Shown piece by piece: positions 21,170-32,588 of a DNA stretch of 64,000 nucleotides; position 1 is the first letter of the stretch; each line of letters opens with the position of its first letter. Position numbers and translations under genes: made by a program. This DNA comes from Bos javanicus (Eukaryota > Chordata > Mammalia > Artiodactyla > Bovidae). The notes below the pieces were generated by a model, which was given only the letters and a program-made list of their open reading frames with translations, did no database searches and was not told where the DNA came from. Location: NCBI RefSeq assembly GCF_032452875.1, contig NC_083890.1:44018483-44082482 (forward strand), read 5' to 3'.

Positions 21170-22796
21170 ACACTCCTAACCTGGAATGTTAGGTCTGTGA
21201 TTCGAGGCAAACTGGATGTGGTCAAGCAGGAGATGGTAAGATTGAACATCAACATTTTAGGAAGCAGTGAACGGGACAGGAATGGGCAAATTTAATTCAG
21301 GTGACCACTATATCTACTACTGTGGACAAGAATCCTTTAGAAGAAATGGAGTAGCCCTCACAGTCAACGAAAGAATTGGAAATGCAGTACTTGAGTGCAA
21401 CTTCAAAAACAACAGAACGATCTCAGTTCGTTTCCAAAGCAAACCATTCAACATCATAATAATGCAAGCCTATGCCCCAACCACTGACACCAAAGAAGCT
21501 AAAGTCAATCAGTTCTATGAAGACCTAGGACATCTTTTAGAACTAACACACACACACACAAAAAAAATGTCCTTTTCATCACAGGTGATTGGAATGCAAA
21601 AGTAGGATGTCAAGAGATACCTGAAATAACAGTCAGATTTTGCCCTGGAGCACAGAATGAAGCAGGGCGAAGGCTAGCAGAGTTTTGTCAAGAGAACACA
21701 CTGGTCATGGCAAATACCCTTTACCAACAACCCAAGAGACAACTCTACACATGCACATCACCAGATGGTCAATAGCAAAATCAGATTGGTTATGTTCTTT
21801 GCAGGCAAAGAAGGAGAAGGTCTATACAGTCAGTAAAAACAAGACCTGGAGCTGACTGTGGCTCAGTCATAAGCTTCTTATTGCAAAATTCAGGCTTAAA
21901 TTGAAGAAAGCAGGGAAAACCAATAGGGCATTTTGGTATGATCTAAGTCAGATCCCTGATGATTATGCAGTGGAGGTGACGAATAGGTTCAAGAGATTAG
22001 ATCTGGTAGACAGAGTGCCTGAAGAACTATGGATGGAGGTTCATAACACTGTACAGGAGGCAGTGACCAAAACCATCCCCAAGAAAAAGAAATGGAAGAA
22101 GGCAAAGTGATTGAAGAGGCTTTACAAATAGCTGAGGAAAGAAGAGAAGTTAAGGAAGAAAGGAAAAGATACACCCAAGTGAATACAGAGTTCTAGAGTA
22201 TAGCAAGGAGAGATAAGAAGGTCTTCTTAAATGAACAATGCAAAGAAATAAAGGAAAACAATAGAATGGGAAAGACTAGAAATCTCTTTAAGAAAATTGG
22301 AGATACCAAAGGAACATTTAATGCAAGGATGGGCACTATAAAGACAGAAACGTTAAGGACCTAACAGAAGCAAAAGAGATTAAGAAGAGGTGGCAAGAAT
22401 ACACAGAAGAAATTTATGAAAGAGTTCTCAATGACACGGATAACTACAATGGTGTGGTCATTCACCTAGAGCTAGATGTCCTGGAGTGTGAAGCCAAGCG
22501 GGTCTTAGGAAGTGTTACTACACACAAAGCTAGTGGAGGTGATAGAATTCCAGCTGAGCTATTTAAAATCCTAAAAGATGATGCTGTTAAAGTGCTGCAC
22601 TCAAAATGTCAGCAGATTTGGAAAACTCAAAGTGCCCACAGGACTGGAAAAGATCAGTGTTCATTCAGTCTCAAAGAAGAGCAATGCCAAAGAATGTTCA
22701 TACTACCATACAATTGCGCTCATTTCACATGCTAGAAAGGTTATGTTCAAAATCCTTCAAGATAGGCTTTAACAGTACGTGAACCAAGACCTGTGC
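21170..22796 (+). mobile_element. Old BovB LINE: endonuclease through RT start, 3' end missing
   Basis: The only copy here with the apurinic-type endonuclease region. It shows TWNVRS near the start, the frame 21267-21605 with VRFQSKPFN and MQAYAPTTD, then a GDWNAKVG block out of frame. A CA expansion at about 21547-21560 shifts the frame. Further pieces cover the linker (21901-22110) and the RT start (22454-22735). Homology ends mid-ORF at about 22796 with no 3' terminus. High divergence from the other copies suggests the oldest BovB in the window. Confidence 0.92.
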
Positions 22797-22849
22797 ATTT
22801 GCCTATATGATTGTATTATCACTAATCCTCATAGATGCAGAGCTGACTT

Positions 22850-22985
22850 TTATAGTCAGATTTTTAATCTCATTTTACATACAAGGAATCTGGGATTCAG
22901 AGACACCACCAACTTTGCACAGGGTCACACAGCTATTGAGGACAGAACTGCTTTTCAGACATACAGCTCTTTGACTTTGAAACAC
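22850..22985 (-). repeat. MIR SINE fragment
   Basis: 'aatctcattttacatacaagga', 'actttgcacagggtcacacagc', 'gacagaactgc': MIR core in reverse. Confidence 0.75.
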
Positions 22986-23825
22986 GTTTAATTTCTACTA
23001 CAATATACTTATTCAAAGAAAGAAGGGGCTTTTATGACCACAGAATATCTTATACAAATATAAATATCAAGTTGCCCTCTAAATGAAGGACAAAGGGAAC
23101 TTTGCCTATTGGTTGTCTTACAGGTGTCATACCCAGTATGGAACCTGTTACCTGTATTACCTCCTCCACTCAGTGTCAGGTCTTTGTCAACCATCTTCTG
23201 AATGTCTGCAAATCTCAGATGCCCTGCTAGGACTGAAATCCTTAATCTTATTCTCATTGGCATTGGAAAGTAGTTGCGAATTTATGATGCATGGCAACTC
23301 CTCAGGCTTCAAAAGATGTAGGTGTTTCTAAATAAATCCCGCTGGATGTGAGTCTATGTGTGTGTATGTGTAAGTAACTGCTGTCCTCCACTCTCCTTGC
23401 CCTGCTCTCCCCCCTGCTACCTCCCCACCTCACAGCATCTTCACCAAATTCTATGGCTTTGCATTTGTGCTCCCTCTTTTCTTCTAGGCATCCCTAAAAT
23501 TGTCATTGGAACAGAAGCAGTGAAAAGAAGATGATCCAAAAGACTAGCAAAATCAAACTTTGCTGTCCAAATTCCCAGAGCTAAAATTCCTGAGATGAGC
23601 TACAGAACAGACTTTTATTGTAATGTCTTCAAAGACTCAAACTAATTTTGCTCTTGGCGAGTAACAGGAAAGTTTTGAATATTCTTTTTGCTATAGGGGA
23701 TTTTTAACAAAAGAAAGGGTGCCACCAGCTCCAACTTCAAGATATGTGGACCATCAAAACATCACCTTAAACTCTTTCTACATTTCAGTGACCAAAAGCC
23801 CCTGAAAACGTTTATTTGAGATAGC
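22986..23825. other. Unique-looking DNA
   Basis: 840 bases; opposing 82- and 84-codon frames at 23009-23331 share the same DNA and are likely chance. Short TG run near 23357. Confidence 0.5.
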
Positions 23826-23838
23826 ATATAAAGAGGAG

Positions 23839-24110
23839 CTGCTGCTGCTGCTAAGTCGCTTCACTCGTGTCTGACTCAGTGCGACCCCATAGATGGCAGC
23901 CCACCAGGCTCCCCGTCCCTGGGATTTTCCAGGCAAGAACACTGGAGTGGGTTGCCATTTCCTTCTTCAATGCATGGAAGTGAAAAGTGAAAGCGAAGTT
24001 GCTCAGTCGTGTCCGACTCTTCGCGACCCCATGGAGGAGCCTACCAGGCTCCTCCGTCTATGGGATTTTCCAGGCAAGAGTACTGGAGTGGGTTGCCACT
24101 GCCTTCTCTG
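23839..24110 (-). mobile_element. Bov-A2 SINE, full dimer with TSD
   Basis: Minus-strand dimer with a (CTG)n 3' tail at its left edge, flanked by the 13-base repeat atataaagaggag at 23826-23838 and 24111-24123. Confidence 0.96.
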
Positions 24111-24193
24111 ATATAAAGAGGAGAAGATACATCAAATTGTAACCCAGAAAACATATACAACTATGTGCTAGTTGTACACCTTATGGTACACTG

Positions 24194-24400
24194 TAAAAGT
24201 GAAAGTTGCTCAGTTGTGTCTGACTCTTTGCAAACCCATGAACTGTCGCCTGCCAGGCTCCTCTGTCCACGGAATTCTCCAGGCCAGAATACTGGAGTGG
24301 ATAGTCATCCCCTTCTCCAGGGGATCTTCTTAACCCAGGGATTGAACCCAGGTCTACACGGCAGGCAGATTCTTTACGGTCTGAGCCACCAGGAAGGTCC
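24194..24400 (-). mobile_element. Bov-tA SINE, full length, with TSD
   Basis: Flanked by tatggtacactg at 24182-24193 and 24401-24412. The head is complete at the right ('gtctgagccaccaggaaggtcc'). Confidence 0.96.
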
Positions 24401-24412
24401 TATGGTACACTG

Positions 24413-25094
24413 AAGTTCCTTAAATTGTCAATAAGTACAGTACATTAATGTTGACTTTTGAAAAATTCAGAGAAATACCTTTACTGTTTAAATGCACTTA
24501 TTAAAATGTGTTTTACTATTTAAAATTATCTCAAGCATTTAAAAGTAGATCCCTTCCATTTAACAGATCATCATTAATTAATGACAATGAACCACTGTCA
24601 GCCTCAAATAGCCCCCTCCTTGCAATAGTGTCCTTACAAGAAAATGGGACACACTTCTTATAATCTACTTCCCTCAATAACATGGGCAAAGCTGAATCCT
24701 GTTTGTGTAGTATATAATACTAAGAAACGTGATGTTCATATGTCATGACATTATGCTTTAAATAATTAACTAAACCTGAATAAAGAAAATTGATTATCGG
24801 CTTATTTTCAGAAATTTTTCAATTACACAATTACATTTAAGGGTAGAACACTGAACAAACAGCATTTTTCCTAGTCAAATATAGTTTTTATTGCTGTTAT
24901 TTTACATACGTGCTTTTATTTTTTATTTGTATATTTCTCTTGTTAAAGGGTAGAAAAAGAGTTGTCAGACACCATTGACTGAGCACACAGCCTACACACA
25001 TGCTTATCACAGGATAAAACTTATTTCTAGTAGCATAAAAATAACCACTCATGATTGCTTAGATGCCAGAAATATGAAGTAGACTGTCAATAAT
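24413..25094. other. Unique-looking AT-rich DNA
   Basis: 680 bases, AT-rich, no recognised element. Confidence 0.5.
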
Positions 25095-25301
25095 GGTGGT
25101 GGTGGTTTAGTCGCTAACTTGTGTCTGAGTCTTGTGACCTCATGGACTGTAGCCTGCTGGGCTCCTCTGTCTGTGGGATTTCCCAGGCAAGAATACTGGA
25201 GTGGGTTGCCCTTTCCTTCTCCAGGGGATCTTCCGGACCCAGGGATTGAGTCTGTATCTCCTGCATTGCAGGCAGATTCTTTACCTACTGAGCCACCAGG
25301 A
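25095..25301 (-). mobile_element. Bov-tA SINE
   Basis: 'ggtttagtcgctaacttg' to 'ctactgagccaccaggaa'. (GGT)n precedes the 3' end. Only a 6-base flank match (aataat), so the TSD is uncertain. Confidence 0.93.
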
Positions 25302-25964
25302 AATAATAAGAGATTCTAAAGAGAACTTTTTTATTTTTAAAATAAAGGTTTAAGAAGCCCTCAGGCAACTGAAATAAGCTGCTTAATTGACAATATCAGG
25401 GAAAAGAACATGGTCAGAGTCTAATGACTCCCACAAGAGATTCACCAGGTACAGCAGATAATTCCCAAAATGAATTTTGGTATAAAATTGAGCTGTTTAC
25501 AGGACTCCTTCTTGGCCATTTCTATTTAATTCTTTAAATAGAGTACTTATTTTTAAAACCATCATTTTGAGTCTCCCTTTTTGGGAGTTGGATGGCTACA
25601 GTAAACAATGAAATGCTAAATCATCCATTTTGGTTAACACGTCTTCCCAAGCATGATGGAAATTTGATTTTAATCTCGTCATCAGCAGATCAAAATTAAT
25701 CTTATTAGCCTAGTCCTATAACAAAAAAGAGAATTTTGATATCTGATGCTCTCATATATATCATGCTCTGCTTGTAAGGAAAGCATGCAGAGATGTGAAA
25801 CTGTGAAGTTGAGCCTGTTTTAATTTTAATGATAGTCTCCTAGAAGTTGGCAAGTTCAAAGTAAGTAGCCTGTCCTATCATTCTAGGAAAATATAGCAGG
25901 GGTGCGTTCTTGATCTTCAGTAGGATGACAGCGTGCAGCAAAGGAGAGCAACAAGGAGGTAACA
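25302..25964. other. Unique-looking DNA
   Basis: No recognised repeat or coding signal over 660 bases. Confidence 0.5.
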
Positions 25965-26140
25965 CACTGGCCTCACGCAAAGTGGGGTCAGTGCCTCATC
26001 TGACAACATACATGTCTGACCTTGACTGTGTCACGTAACTTCTCCAAATTTCAGTTTCCTTCTCTCATACCTCAAAGACTTGTAAGGATTAAATGACGCA
26101 ACTACATTTAAGAGCTTAACACAGAGCCAACTATGCAACT
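25965..26140 (+). repeat. MIR SINE
   Basis: 'gaccttgactgtgtcacgta', 'cttctccaaatttcagtttcc', 'gtaaggattaaatgacgca', 'cttaacacagagcc': MIR core and tail, plus strand. Confidence 0.8.
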
Positions 26141-26556
26141 GACAGTAAAACAACAAAGTTAGTTCTCATCATATTTCTCAGTATAATTCACTCTGGTGAA
26201 GCCAGGGTACCCTCGCCTAAGTGTCACCTGTTGCAGGTCTTGTCTGAGCATGGCTGAGCGAAGGACCATGCCATCCACTCAGTAAGTTCAGCTGCAGAGC
26301 CTGCAGCATTATTTCCTTACCAACTCAATGCAACAGCATGTATTAAATGATTCCTGCATGCACAGTGCTCTTTTAATAGCATAGATAACACCTCTGGAAA
26401 AATTTTTTAAGGCAAAAAGAAATGGTCACTGCCTTTGAAGATACATAAACTTGTGAGTAGAGGGTACAGACTTCTGTATTTTATTTTTGGGCAGAAATAG
26501 TGATATAGAAAATATAAGCAAGGGTATAGACAACCCGTGCCTATATTACTCATTTG
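26141..26556. other. Unique-looking DNA
   Basis: Nothing recognised in 416 bases. Confidence 0.5.
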
Positions 26557-26764
26557 TGTGTGTGTGCTAAGTTGCATTAGTTGTGTCCGACTCCTTGCGG
26601 CCCTAGGGGTCCTCTTTCCATGTGGTTCTCCAGGAAAGAATATGGAAGTGGGAAGCCATGTCTTTCTCCAGGGGATCTTCTCAATGCAGGGACTGAACCC
26701 ACATCTCTTACGTCTCCTGCATTGGCAGGTGGATTCTTTACCGCTAGTGCCACCTGGGAAGCCC
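26557..26764 (-). mobile_element. Bov-tA SINE, subtype with 'ctagtgccacctggg' head
   Basis: Minus strand, with the variant head reading 'cattggcaggtggattcttt', 'ctagtgccacctgggaagcc'. A short TG run lies at its 3' (left) edge. Confidence 0.93.
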
Positions 26765-27525
26765 ATGTGACTCATTAATACAGAGGATTTCTCTCAACTC
26801 TGCATTCTAAGGGAGTCTAGAAAGTTCCCTTGCTGTTGATACACTATTGTTTCTCTCTGTGGCTGAGGAAGCAGGTCCAAGCAGCAGTGCGGAGGTCTCT
26901 TTGCATGTTCAGCTGTCTGAAAGTCTGCTTCTGCAAGGCAGTCCCTGGACATAAGCTTTCCTGGCCCCTTTCTCATGCACAAAAGCTTCTTCTCTGTTAG
27001 GCTTAGATTGGGAGCATGATGGAGCAAGTTCATGGAATGAACAGCCAGTATTTAAAGAAAACAGATTAGACATGCCAAAATAATCGCTTGACTAAAATCA
27101 GTTCTTCTGCATTTTTAGATCAATTTCTATAAAGGTCTATACCATGCATTCATGAAGGAATTAACAACAAAAAGAACAGAACACAAGAATTTAAAAATAA
27201 TGTTTTAAGCTAGTGAGACAGAACCAGATCTCCGTGAAGTCTCCTACAGGACACCCACACAGAAACTGTGTGTGTGATTTCTCATCAATATATATACATA
27301 ACTCCTCTACTTTGGGGCTGGGAGTGAACTCTGGTAACAAAAGTCTCAGGTAATGATCCCTTGTTCTTGCTTGGTAGTTGAATTGCACCTACATTCTTGC
27401 CAAAGACCTTTAATGTTTCCTTTTGCACAGCCTACCCTCACCACACCTGACTGAGGTGAACCACCCAGGATACTGCTGGCTGGTCTTACTTCTTTCATTT
27501 CAGTTTCATGAGATGAGCATCATGT
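26765..27525. other. Unique-looking DNA
   Basis: 760 bases without a recognised element; opposing short frames only. Confidence 0.5.
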
Positions 27526-27712
27526 GACAGGGGTTGCTCAGTAGTAAGGAACCCACCTGCCAATGCAGGAGACACAAGAAGCGAGGATGTAATCCCTGGG
27601 TCGGGAAGATCCCCTGGAGAAGGAAACAGTAACCCACTCCAGTATTCTTGCCTGGGAAGTCCTGTGGACAGAGGGGCCTGGCAGGCTTTTGTCAACTGTA
27701 CCCGACTTTGGT
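27526..27712 (+). mobile_element. Bov-tA SINE, diverged
   Basis: 'gggttgctcagtagtaagga' head, 'tgtaatccctgggtcggga', then a Bov-A body that decays after 'cctggcaggctttt'. Confidence 0.85.
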
Positions 27713-27814
27713 ATCAGGTGGGGAGGCTGAGGCCAGGTCTAAGTGTAACCTGAGTGCACACCCTTTGGGCCACTGGGACAAGGTAGAAGAGCCCATAGGA
27801 CCCATGAAGTATCA

Positions 27815-28210
27815 GTCAGTTCAGTTCAGTCGCTCAGCTGTGTTTGACTCTTTGTGACCCCATGGACTGCAGCACGCCAGGCTTCCCTATCTATTACCAC
27901 CTCCCGGAGCTTATTCAAACTCATGTCCATGGAATCAGTGATGCCATCCAATCATCTCATCCTCTGTCATCCCCTTCTCCTCCCACCTTCAATCTTTCCC
28001 AGCATCAGGGTCTTTTCCAATGAGTCAGTTCTTCACATCAGGTGGCCAAAGTATTGGAACTTCAGCTTCAGCATCAGTCCTTCCAATGAATATTCAGGAC
28101 TGATTTCTTTTAGGATTGTCTGGTTGGATCTCCTTGAAGTCCAAGGAACTCTCAAGAGTCTTCTCTAACACCATAGTTCAAAAGCATCAATTCTTCAGCT
28201 CTCAGCTTTT
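27815..28210 (-). mobile_element. BovB LINE 3' end
   Basis: From the 'cagttcagttcagtcgctcag' end to 'ctcttcagctctcagctttt'. TCA at 28195-28197 is the minus-strand TGA at the recurrent CGA position. Confidence 0.94.
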
Positions 28211-28534
28211 GAGAGGAGCCAAAAAGGGCCCCAGCTACTCTGCTTGCTGACTCTTACTGAATCCTACTAAGGACTTCAGATGCGGTCCTAGCCCATTCCC
28301 TACTGGCTGACTCTGACAGAAGGGGTACCAGCTTGCTGATGCCAGGGTTCACATTCTCAGCAGCCAGGATGGGGTGAGAGTCAGAGCAAGGGCTGACATC
28401 ATTCCTTGGCCACAGGCACAACTCTTATCCCCTTTCAACAAGACAGTCCTATAACATTTTGAAGAGAATATTTGGGTCCACCTTCAATCTTCTTGATTGT
28501 ATCTTAAAGCTCTTGGTTTTTCACAGCCAGTTCT
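28211..28534. other. Unique-looking DNA
   Basis: 324 bases, no element recognised. Confidence 0.5.
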
Positions 28535-28745
28535 GAGGTTCTGAGATTGGACTTTTCTATGGTTAGAATCCAGGCCCTGGCACTTCCTTGACATGTGATC
28601 TTAATCTCTCTAAGGCTCCATTTCTGCATTTGTGAAATAGGGTTAATGATAGTTCCTTTCTCACAGGGTTGTATTAAGTTGCATATACAAAGCAATTCAG
28701 AATAACTGGCATGTGATAAATACGCAGTAAATGTTAGCCATCACT
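28535..28745 (+). repeat. MIR SINE, nearly complete
   Basis: 'gttagaatccaggccctggc', 'gacatgtgatcttaatctc', 'aaatagggttaatgatag', 'cacagggttgtattaag', 'gataaatacgcagtaaatg': all MIR segments in order. Confidence 0.85.
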
Positions 28746-29359
28746 GTCATCAGCAGCAGCGGCAGCCTCATAATTATTAAAATCCCTACCATCTTTGGAT
28801 GACTCTGGTGCCCAGAGACTGCAAAGACCAGAGATGCAGGTAGGCCACACCAAGCATGACCAAACCACCTAAGATTGCTGATCCCTGCACTGGTGCCGTT
28901 CTGCCTTATGCTGGGGTTTGTGGTTATTTTTAACCACATTTAGGAGAATTAAATCCACAGCTGTTTCTAGGCTATTTAGTAGAATTATTTTTCTAGTGCC
29001 CGTGTTTCATGAGCGCTTTTGTACTCATTGATTTAGACTAGCAATTATTTTCTGAACACACTCCAGCAAAATGGCATCAAAAGCATAAACAAACAGGAGA
29101 AAACAAAAGGCCTTTTGTTTTATGAAATTTTACTTAACTATTAATTTTACTGAATACAATTTCACTTGTTAGAAAACACTGATTTTAATATTTTCCATTG
29201 CAGGTTGTCTTTTTCTATCTCATGAAATTCTAAAGTACTGTCTAGTCACTTAGACAAAGAAGGTTTTGATGAACAGCCAGAAGTCATGGTCTCCTCACCT
29301 AAGAATCAAAAAAAGGAAGAAATGCTATGATAGGCAAGGAGGAATTGGGTATTGCACAC
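28746..29359. other. Unique-looking DNA
   Basis: 614 bases with a short (CAG)n at 28751; no recognised element. Confidence 0.5.
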
Positions 29360-29850
29360 TGTAGTGGGCAAACCCTGATTCATGCCTTCTTGTTTTCACA
29401 CCCTGTGTGATCCCTTCCCCGGAGTGTGAGCAGGAACTGTGACTTGTTTTTCCTCAATAGAACATAGCTGAGGTGACGGGATGTCATTTCTGTGATTGGG
29501 AAACATGGGGAGATTCTCACCCTTGCTGGTTCGATAAAGTATATAAACTTTGTTGGGGTGGCCCACATGGCAAAGAACTGGGGGTGCCCTCTGGGAACTA
29601 AGAACTGAGGATCTGTCCGTCAATAGCTAGTAAAGATCTGAGCCTTTCAGTTGTATGACTACAAGGAACTGAGCTCTGCTAACAACCACATGAGCTTGGA
29701 AGTGGATCCTTCCACGGTCAAGCCTTCAGATGAGACTGTGGCCTTGGCCAACACGTGATTGCAGCTTTGTGAAACCCTGCAGCAGAGGACCCAGCTAAGC
29801 CAAGCCTGGGCTCCTGACTACAGAAACTGTGAGATAATAAGTGTGTGGAG
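29360..29850 (+). mobile_element. MLT1-like (ERVL-MaLR) LTR, left part
   Basis: Typical blocks in order: 'ggcccacatggcaaagaact', 'acaaccacatgagcttggaa', 'caagccttcagatgagactg', 'cagcagaggacccagctaag', 'cctgactacagaaactgtga', 'gataataagtgtgtg'. The expected ending 'ttttaagccactaagttt' is absent here but is present at 30990. Family name from memory of the pattern; no viral gene is present. Confidence 0.6.
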
Positions 29851-29852
29851 TT

Positions 29853-30160
29853 TTTAAAATTCAGTTCTATTGTTTATGGGAGTATCATTGATTTACAGTG
29901 CTGTGTTAGTTTCAGACATACAGCAAAGTGATTTAGTCATGGCTGACTCTATGCAACCCTATGAACTGTAGCCCTCAAGGCTCCTCATCCATGGATTCTT
30001 CAGCCAAGAACACTGGAGTGGGTTGCCAAGCCACTCAATTATACATATACATATATCCACTCTTTTTCAGATTCTTTTCTCATATAGGTTATTACAGAAT
30101 ATTGAGTAGAGTTCCCTGTGCTATACAGTAGGTCCTTATTGATTTTTAATTCACACTAAA
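29853..30160 (-). mobile_element. Cetartiodactyl L1 3' end
   Basis: T-rich start, then 'gatttacagtgctgtgttag', 'catacagcaaagtgatt', and after the internal Bov-A 'cattatacatatac.tatat', 'ttctcatataggttattaca', 'gagttccctgtgctatacag'. This is the antisense of the conserved L1 terminal region. Confidence 0.82.
29935..30034 (-). mobile_element. Bov-A type SINE inside L1
   Basis: 'agtcatggctgactctatgc' to 'cactggagtgggttgcca' interrupts the L1 between 'aaagtgatt' and 'caattatacata'. Confidence 0.82.
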
Positions 30161-30169
30161 AGTTGTGTT

Positions 30170-30399
30170 ACTTTGGCCACCTGAAGCAAAGAACTGACTC
30201 CTTAGAAAAGCCCTTGATGCTGGAAAAGATTGAAGGCAGGAGGAGAAGGGGATGACAGAAAATGAGATGGTTGGATGGCATCACCAACTCATGGACATGA
30301 GTTTGAGCAAGCTCTGGGAGTTGGTGATGGACAGGAAAGCCTGGTGTGCTGCGGTCCATGAGGTCACCAAGAGTCAGACAAGACTGAGCGACTGAACTG
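30170..30399 (+). mobile_element. BovB LINE 3' end with TSD
   Basis: 'ctttggccacctgaagc' to 'gactgagcgactgaactg'. Flanks aaaagttgtgttac (30158-30171) and aaaagttgtattac (30400-30413) form a TSD with one mismatch and overlap the element edge by a base or two. Confidence 0.93.
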
Positions 30400-30449
30400 A
30401 AAAGTTGTATTACAGCTTAACTTGAAATTTTTCTTTTTAAAATTTTGTT

Positions 30450-30535
30450 AATTTCTGTTTATTTCTTTTTTTAAATTGGAGTACAATTGCTTTACAATGT
30501 TGTGTTAGTTTCTATTGTAGAATACCATGAATCAG
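30450..30535 (-). mobile_element. L1 3'-end fragment
   Basis: 'aaattggagtacaattgctt', 'acaatgttgtgttagtttct', then 'gaatcagc': antisense L1 terminus, a second copy of the module at 29880. Confidence 0.7.
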
Positions 30536-30665
30536 CTTGATTGGATTGGGATTGATGGGATTGATTGGATTGGATTTAATTTTTTATTTAAGTTGACTGA
30601 TTTTATTTGGTTTGGTTTAGTTGGATTTGGTTTGATTTTATGTATTCAGTTTGATTTGACTGGAT
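30536..30665. repeat. Degenerate GATTG/TTTGG tandem repeat
   Basis: Repeated 'ttgattggatt', 'gggattga', 'tttggtttggtttagttgg' units. A decayed pentamer-like array starting at the L1 fragment's edge. Confidence 0.85.
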
Positions 30666-30847
30666 AGTAAATAGGCCTTTAGTGATGTGGTGGTGAGTTG
30701 TGGGGGAGGGAAGGCATTCTGTGGACCTATGATGAGGACTCAATCTTTAGTGAGCTCATGCTTTTGGACTGAATTTCACAAATTTCTGTGTTTTTTCCCT
30801 CCCCCTTCAGGTGAGACAGGATGGCTAGATTACACTGGAGTTGGGAA
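30666..30847. other. Unique-looking DNA
   Basis: Short stretch between the tandem array and the Tigger-like end; nothing recognised. Confidence 0.45.
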
Positions 30848-30966
30848 CAGGCATACATACCTCAGAGACATTATGGGTTTGGTTGCAGACTACTGCAATA
30901 GAACAGATATTTTAATACAATAGTCACATGAATTCTTTTGGCTTCTCAGTGCATATGAAAGTTATA
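30848..30966 (+). mobile_element. Tigger-type DNA transposon end
   Basis: 'caggcatacatacctcagag' resembles the Tigger terminal inverted repeat, followed by 'tatgggtttggttgcagac', 'gcaatagaacagat', 'agtcacatgaattctttt' and 'cagtgcatatgaaagttat'. Only one end is present, so it is a truncated non-coding remnant. Confidence 0.72.
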
Positions 30967-30974
30967 TTATACAT

Positions 30975-31045
30975 ATATCCCCTCCCTGTGTGCTGTTTTA
31001 AGCCACTAAGTTTGAGATAATATTGCTATGCAGCTCCAGGTGACT
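30975..31045 (+). mobile_element. MLT1-like LTR, right end
   Basis: 'tgttttaagccactaagttt' and 'attgctatgcagctccaggt', the terminal segment expected after 29850. It is probably the displaced end of the same LTR. Confidence 0.55.
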
Positions 31046-31059
31046 AAGACTGACATGTA

Positions 31060-31225
31060 TTAGTGCCAGTCACTGGATTGTTACTTTCACATATATAGCT
31101 TCACGGTACTCCCAATAATTCTGGGAAGATGGCTTATTCATAATTTTAGAGAGAGAAAATTGACATTTGGGGATGTTAAATAACTTTCCTAGGGCTACTC
31201 AGCTATCCTGAGCTAGGGTTATAAT
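31060..31225 (-). repeat. MIR SINE
   Basis: 'taattttagagagagaaaat', 'gttaaataactttcctaggg', 'ctactcagctatcctgag' on the plus strand, i.e. MIR in reverse. Confidence 0.7.
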
Positions 31226-32055
31226 TCATAGAGAGAAAGAGATTTGTGTGATTTGTTTGTCTTTTTTATTTTGATCAAAATGTGCTAAGTTAGGTAAGGG
31301 GTGTCTCTTACTTTTATTCTTCATAAGTAAAGTGAAAAGGATTTTAAAATATCTGTTCCATTAGGACTAGTAGGACTGATGAGATAACGCTTTCAAGAAA
31401 CTCCTTGCTCCCTGGAGTAAAACTTGTAAATGCAGTTAATATTTGAAATAACTTTAAAAATGTTAAATTATAAGTGAACTACTGAGGAAGTACTTGCTTT
31501 CTGAGAACATTTATTTCTTCTTTGTAACTAAAAGATGGTGACTTAACAAGAATGTAATTTAGACTCTAGCAATATTACACAGAAAGTATTTCAACTATCA
31601 TTTCTAGGAATGGACATGGAAGGTAAATGAGTCCTTTTCTGACACACACAGAACTTCTTTTTATCATTCTTTATGGCATTTGCTCTGGAAAATTTGCAAA
31701 AATGATTGCTTATTTAGTACTCAAGGATACTTCTTTACCTTTCCATTCTCTAAATATTGTTGGAGACTTTCTACTCTTATATTTAGCCTAAAATCTTGCA
31801 CATTGAGCTAACATTATTGGGTTCCAATAAAGGGACAGAGAAATAGATAAGAGCCGGACAACTAGGACTCAAAAGGAAAAAAGGTTTTGACTTTACTTTT
31901 TAAAATTCACCAAACTGTGCTGCCGGAAGTATCCAGATAAATCGCCTGGTCAATGGAGGAAAGTAAGATATGAATAGAATCATTCAGTAGAATATAAATA
32001 TAATATTTATCCTATCTGCCTTACAGGGTGTTGATATCATAACAAGAAGCTATGT
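31226..32055. other. Unique-looking AT-rich DNA
   Basis: 830 bases, no recognised repeat or exon. Confidence 0.5.
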
Positions 32056-32066
32056 TAAAGAATAAA

Positions 32067-32281
32067 AAAGTAAAGTGAAAATGTTAGTCACCTAGTCATG
32101 TATGACTCTTTGCGACCCCATGGACTATAGCCCACCATGTCCATGGGATTCTCCAGGCAAGAATACAGGAGTGGGTAGCCAGTCCCTCCTCCACGGGACC
32201 TTCTCTGACCGAGGGAGGAACCCAGGTCTCCTGTACTGCAGGCAGATTCTTTTCTGTCTGAGCCACCAGGGAAGCCCATGG
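32067..32281 (-). mobile_element. Bov-tA SINE, full length, with TSD
   Basis: Flanked by taaagaataaa at 32056-32066 and 32282-32292. Complete head at the right edge. Confidence 0.95.
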
Positions 32282-32292
32282 TAAAGAATAAA

Positions 32293-32461
32293 CCACTATA
32301 CAAAACAGTGTGTTTTAAATACTCAATCTCTCCCCCATCAGGTATCTTTAAAGTGGGGATCTACAAAATTTTTATATCATTAGTTGGCTGGAAGAGATTT
32401 TTTTCATCTTCATAGCCTTTTGAAACTTTTGAATTTTGAATGATAAGAATGTCAGGTCTGT
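32293..32461. other. Short unique stretch
   Basis: Nothing recognised. Confidence 0.5.
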
Positions 32462-32588
32462 TCAAAAATAAGTAAATAGCACCCCAATGTTCACTGCAGC
32501 ACCATTTGTACAATAGCCAGGACATGGAAACCACATGCCACATAAACATCCACCAACAGAGGAATATACACGATGGAATAGTATGTAT

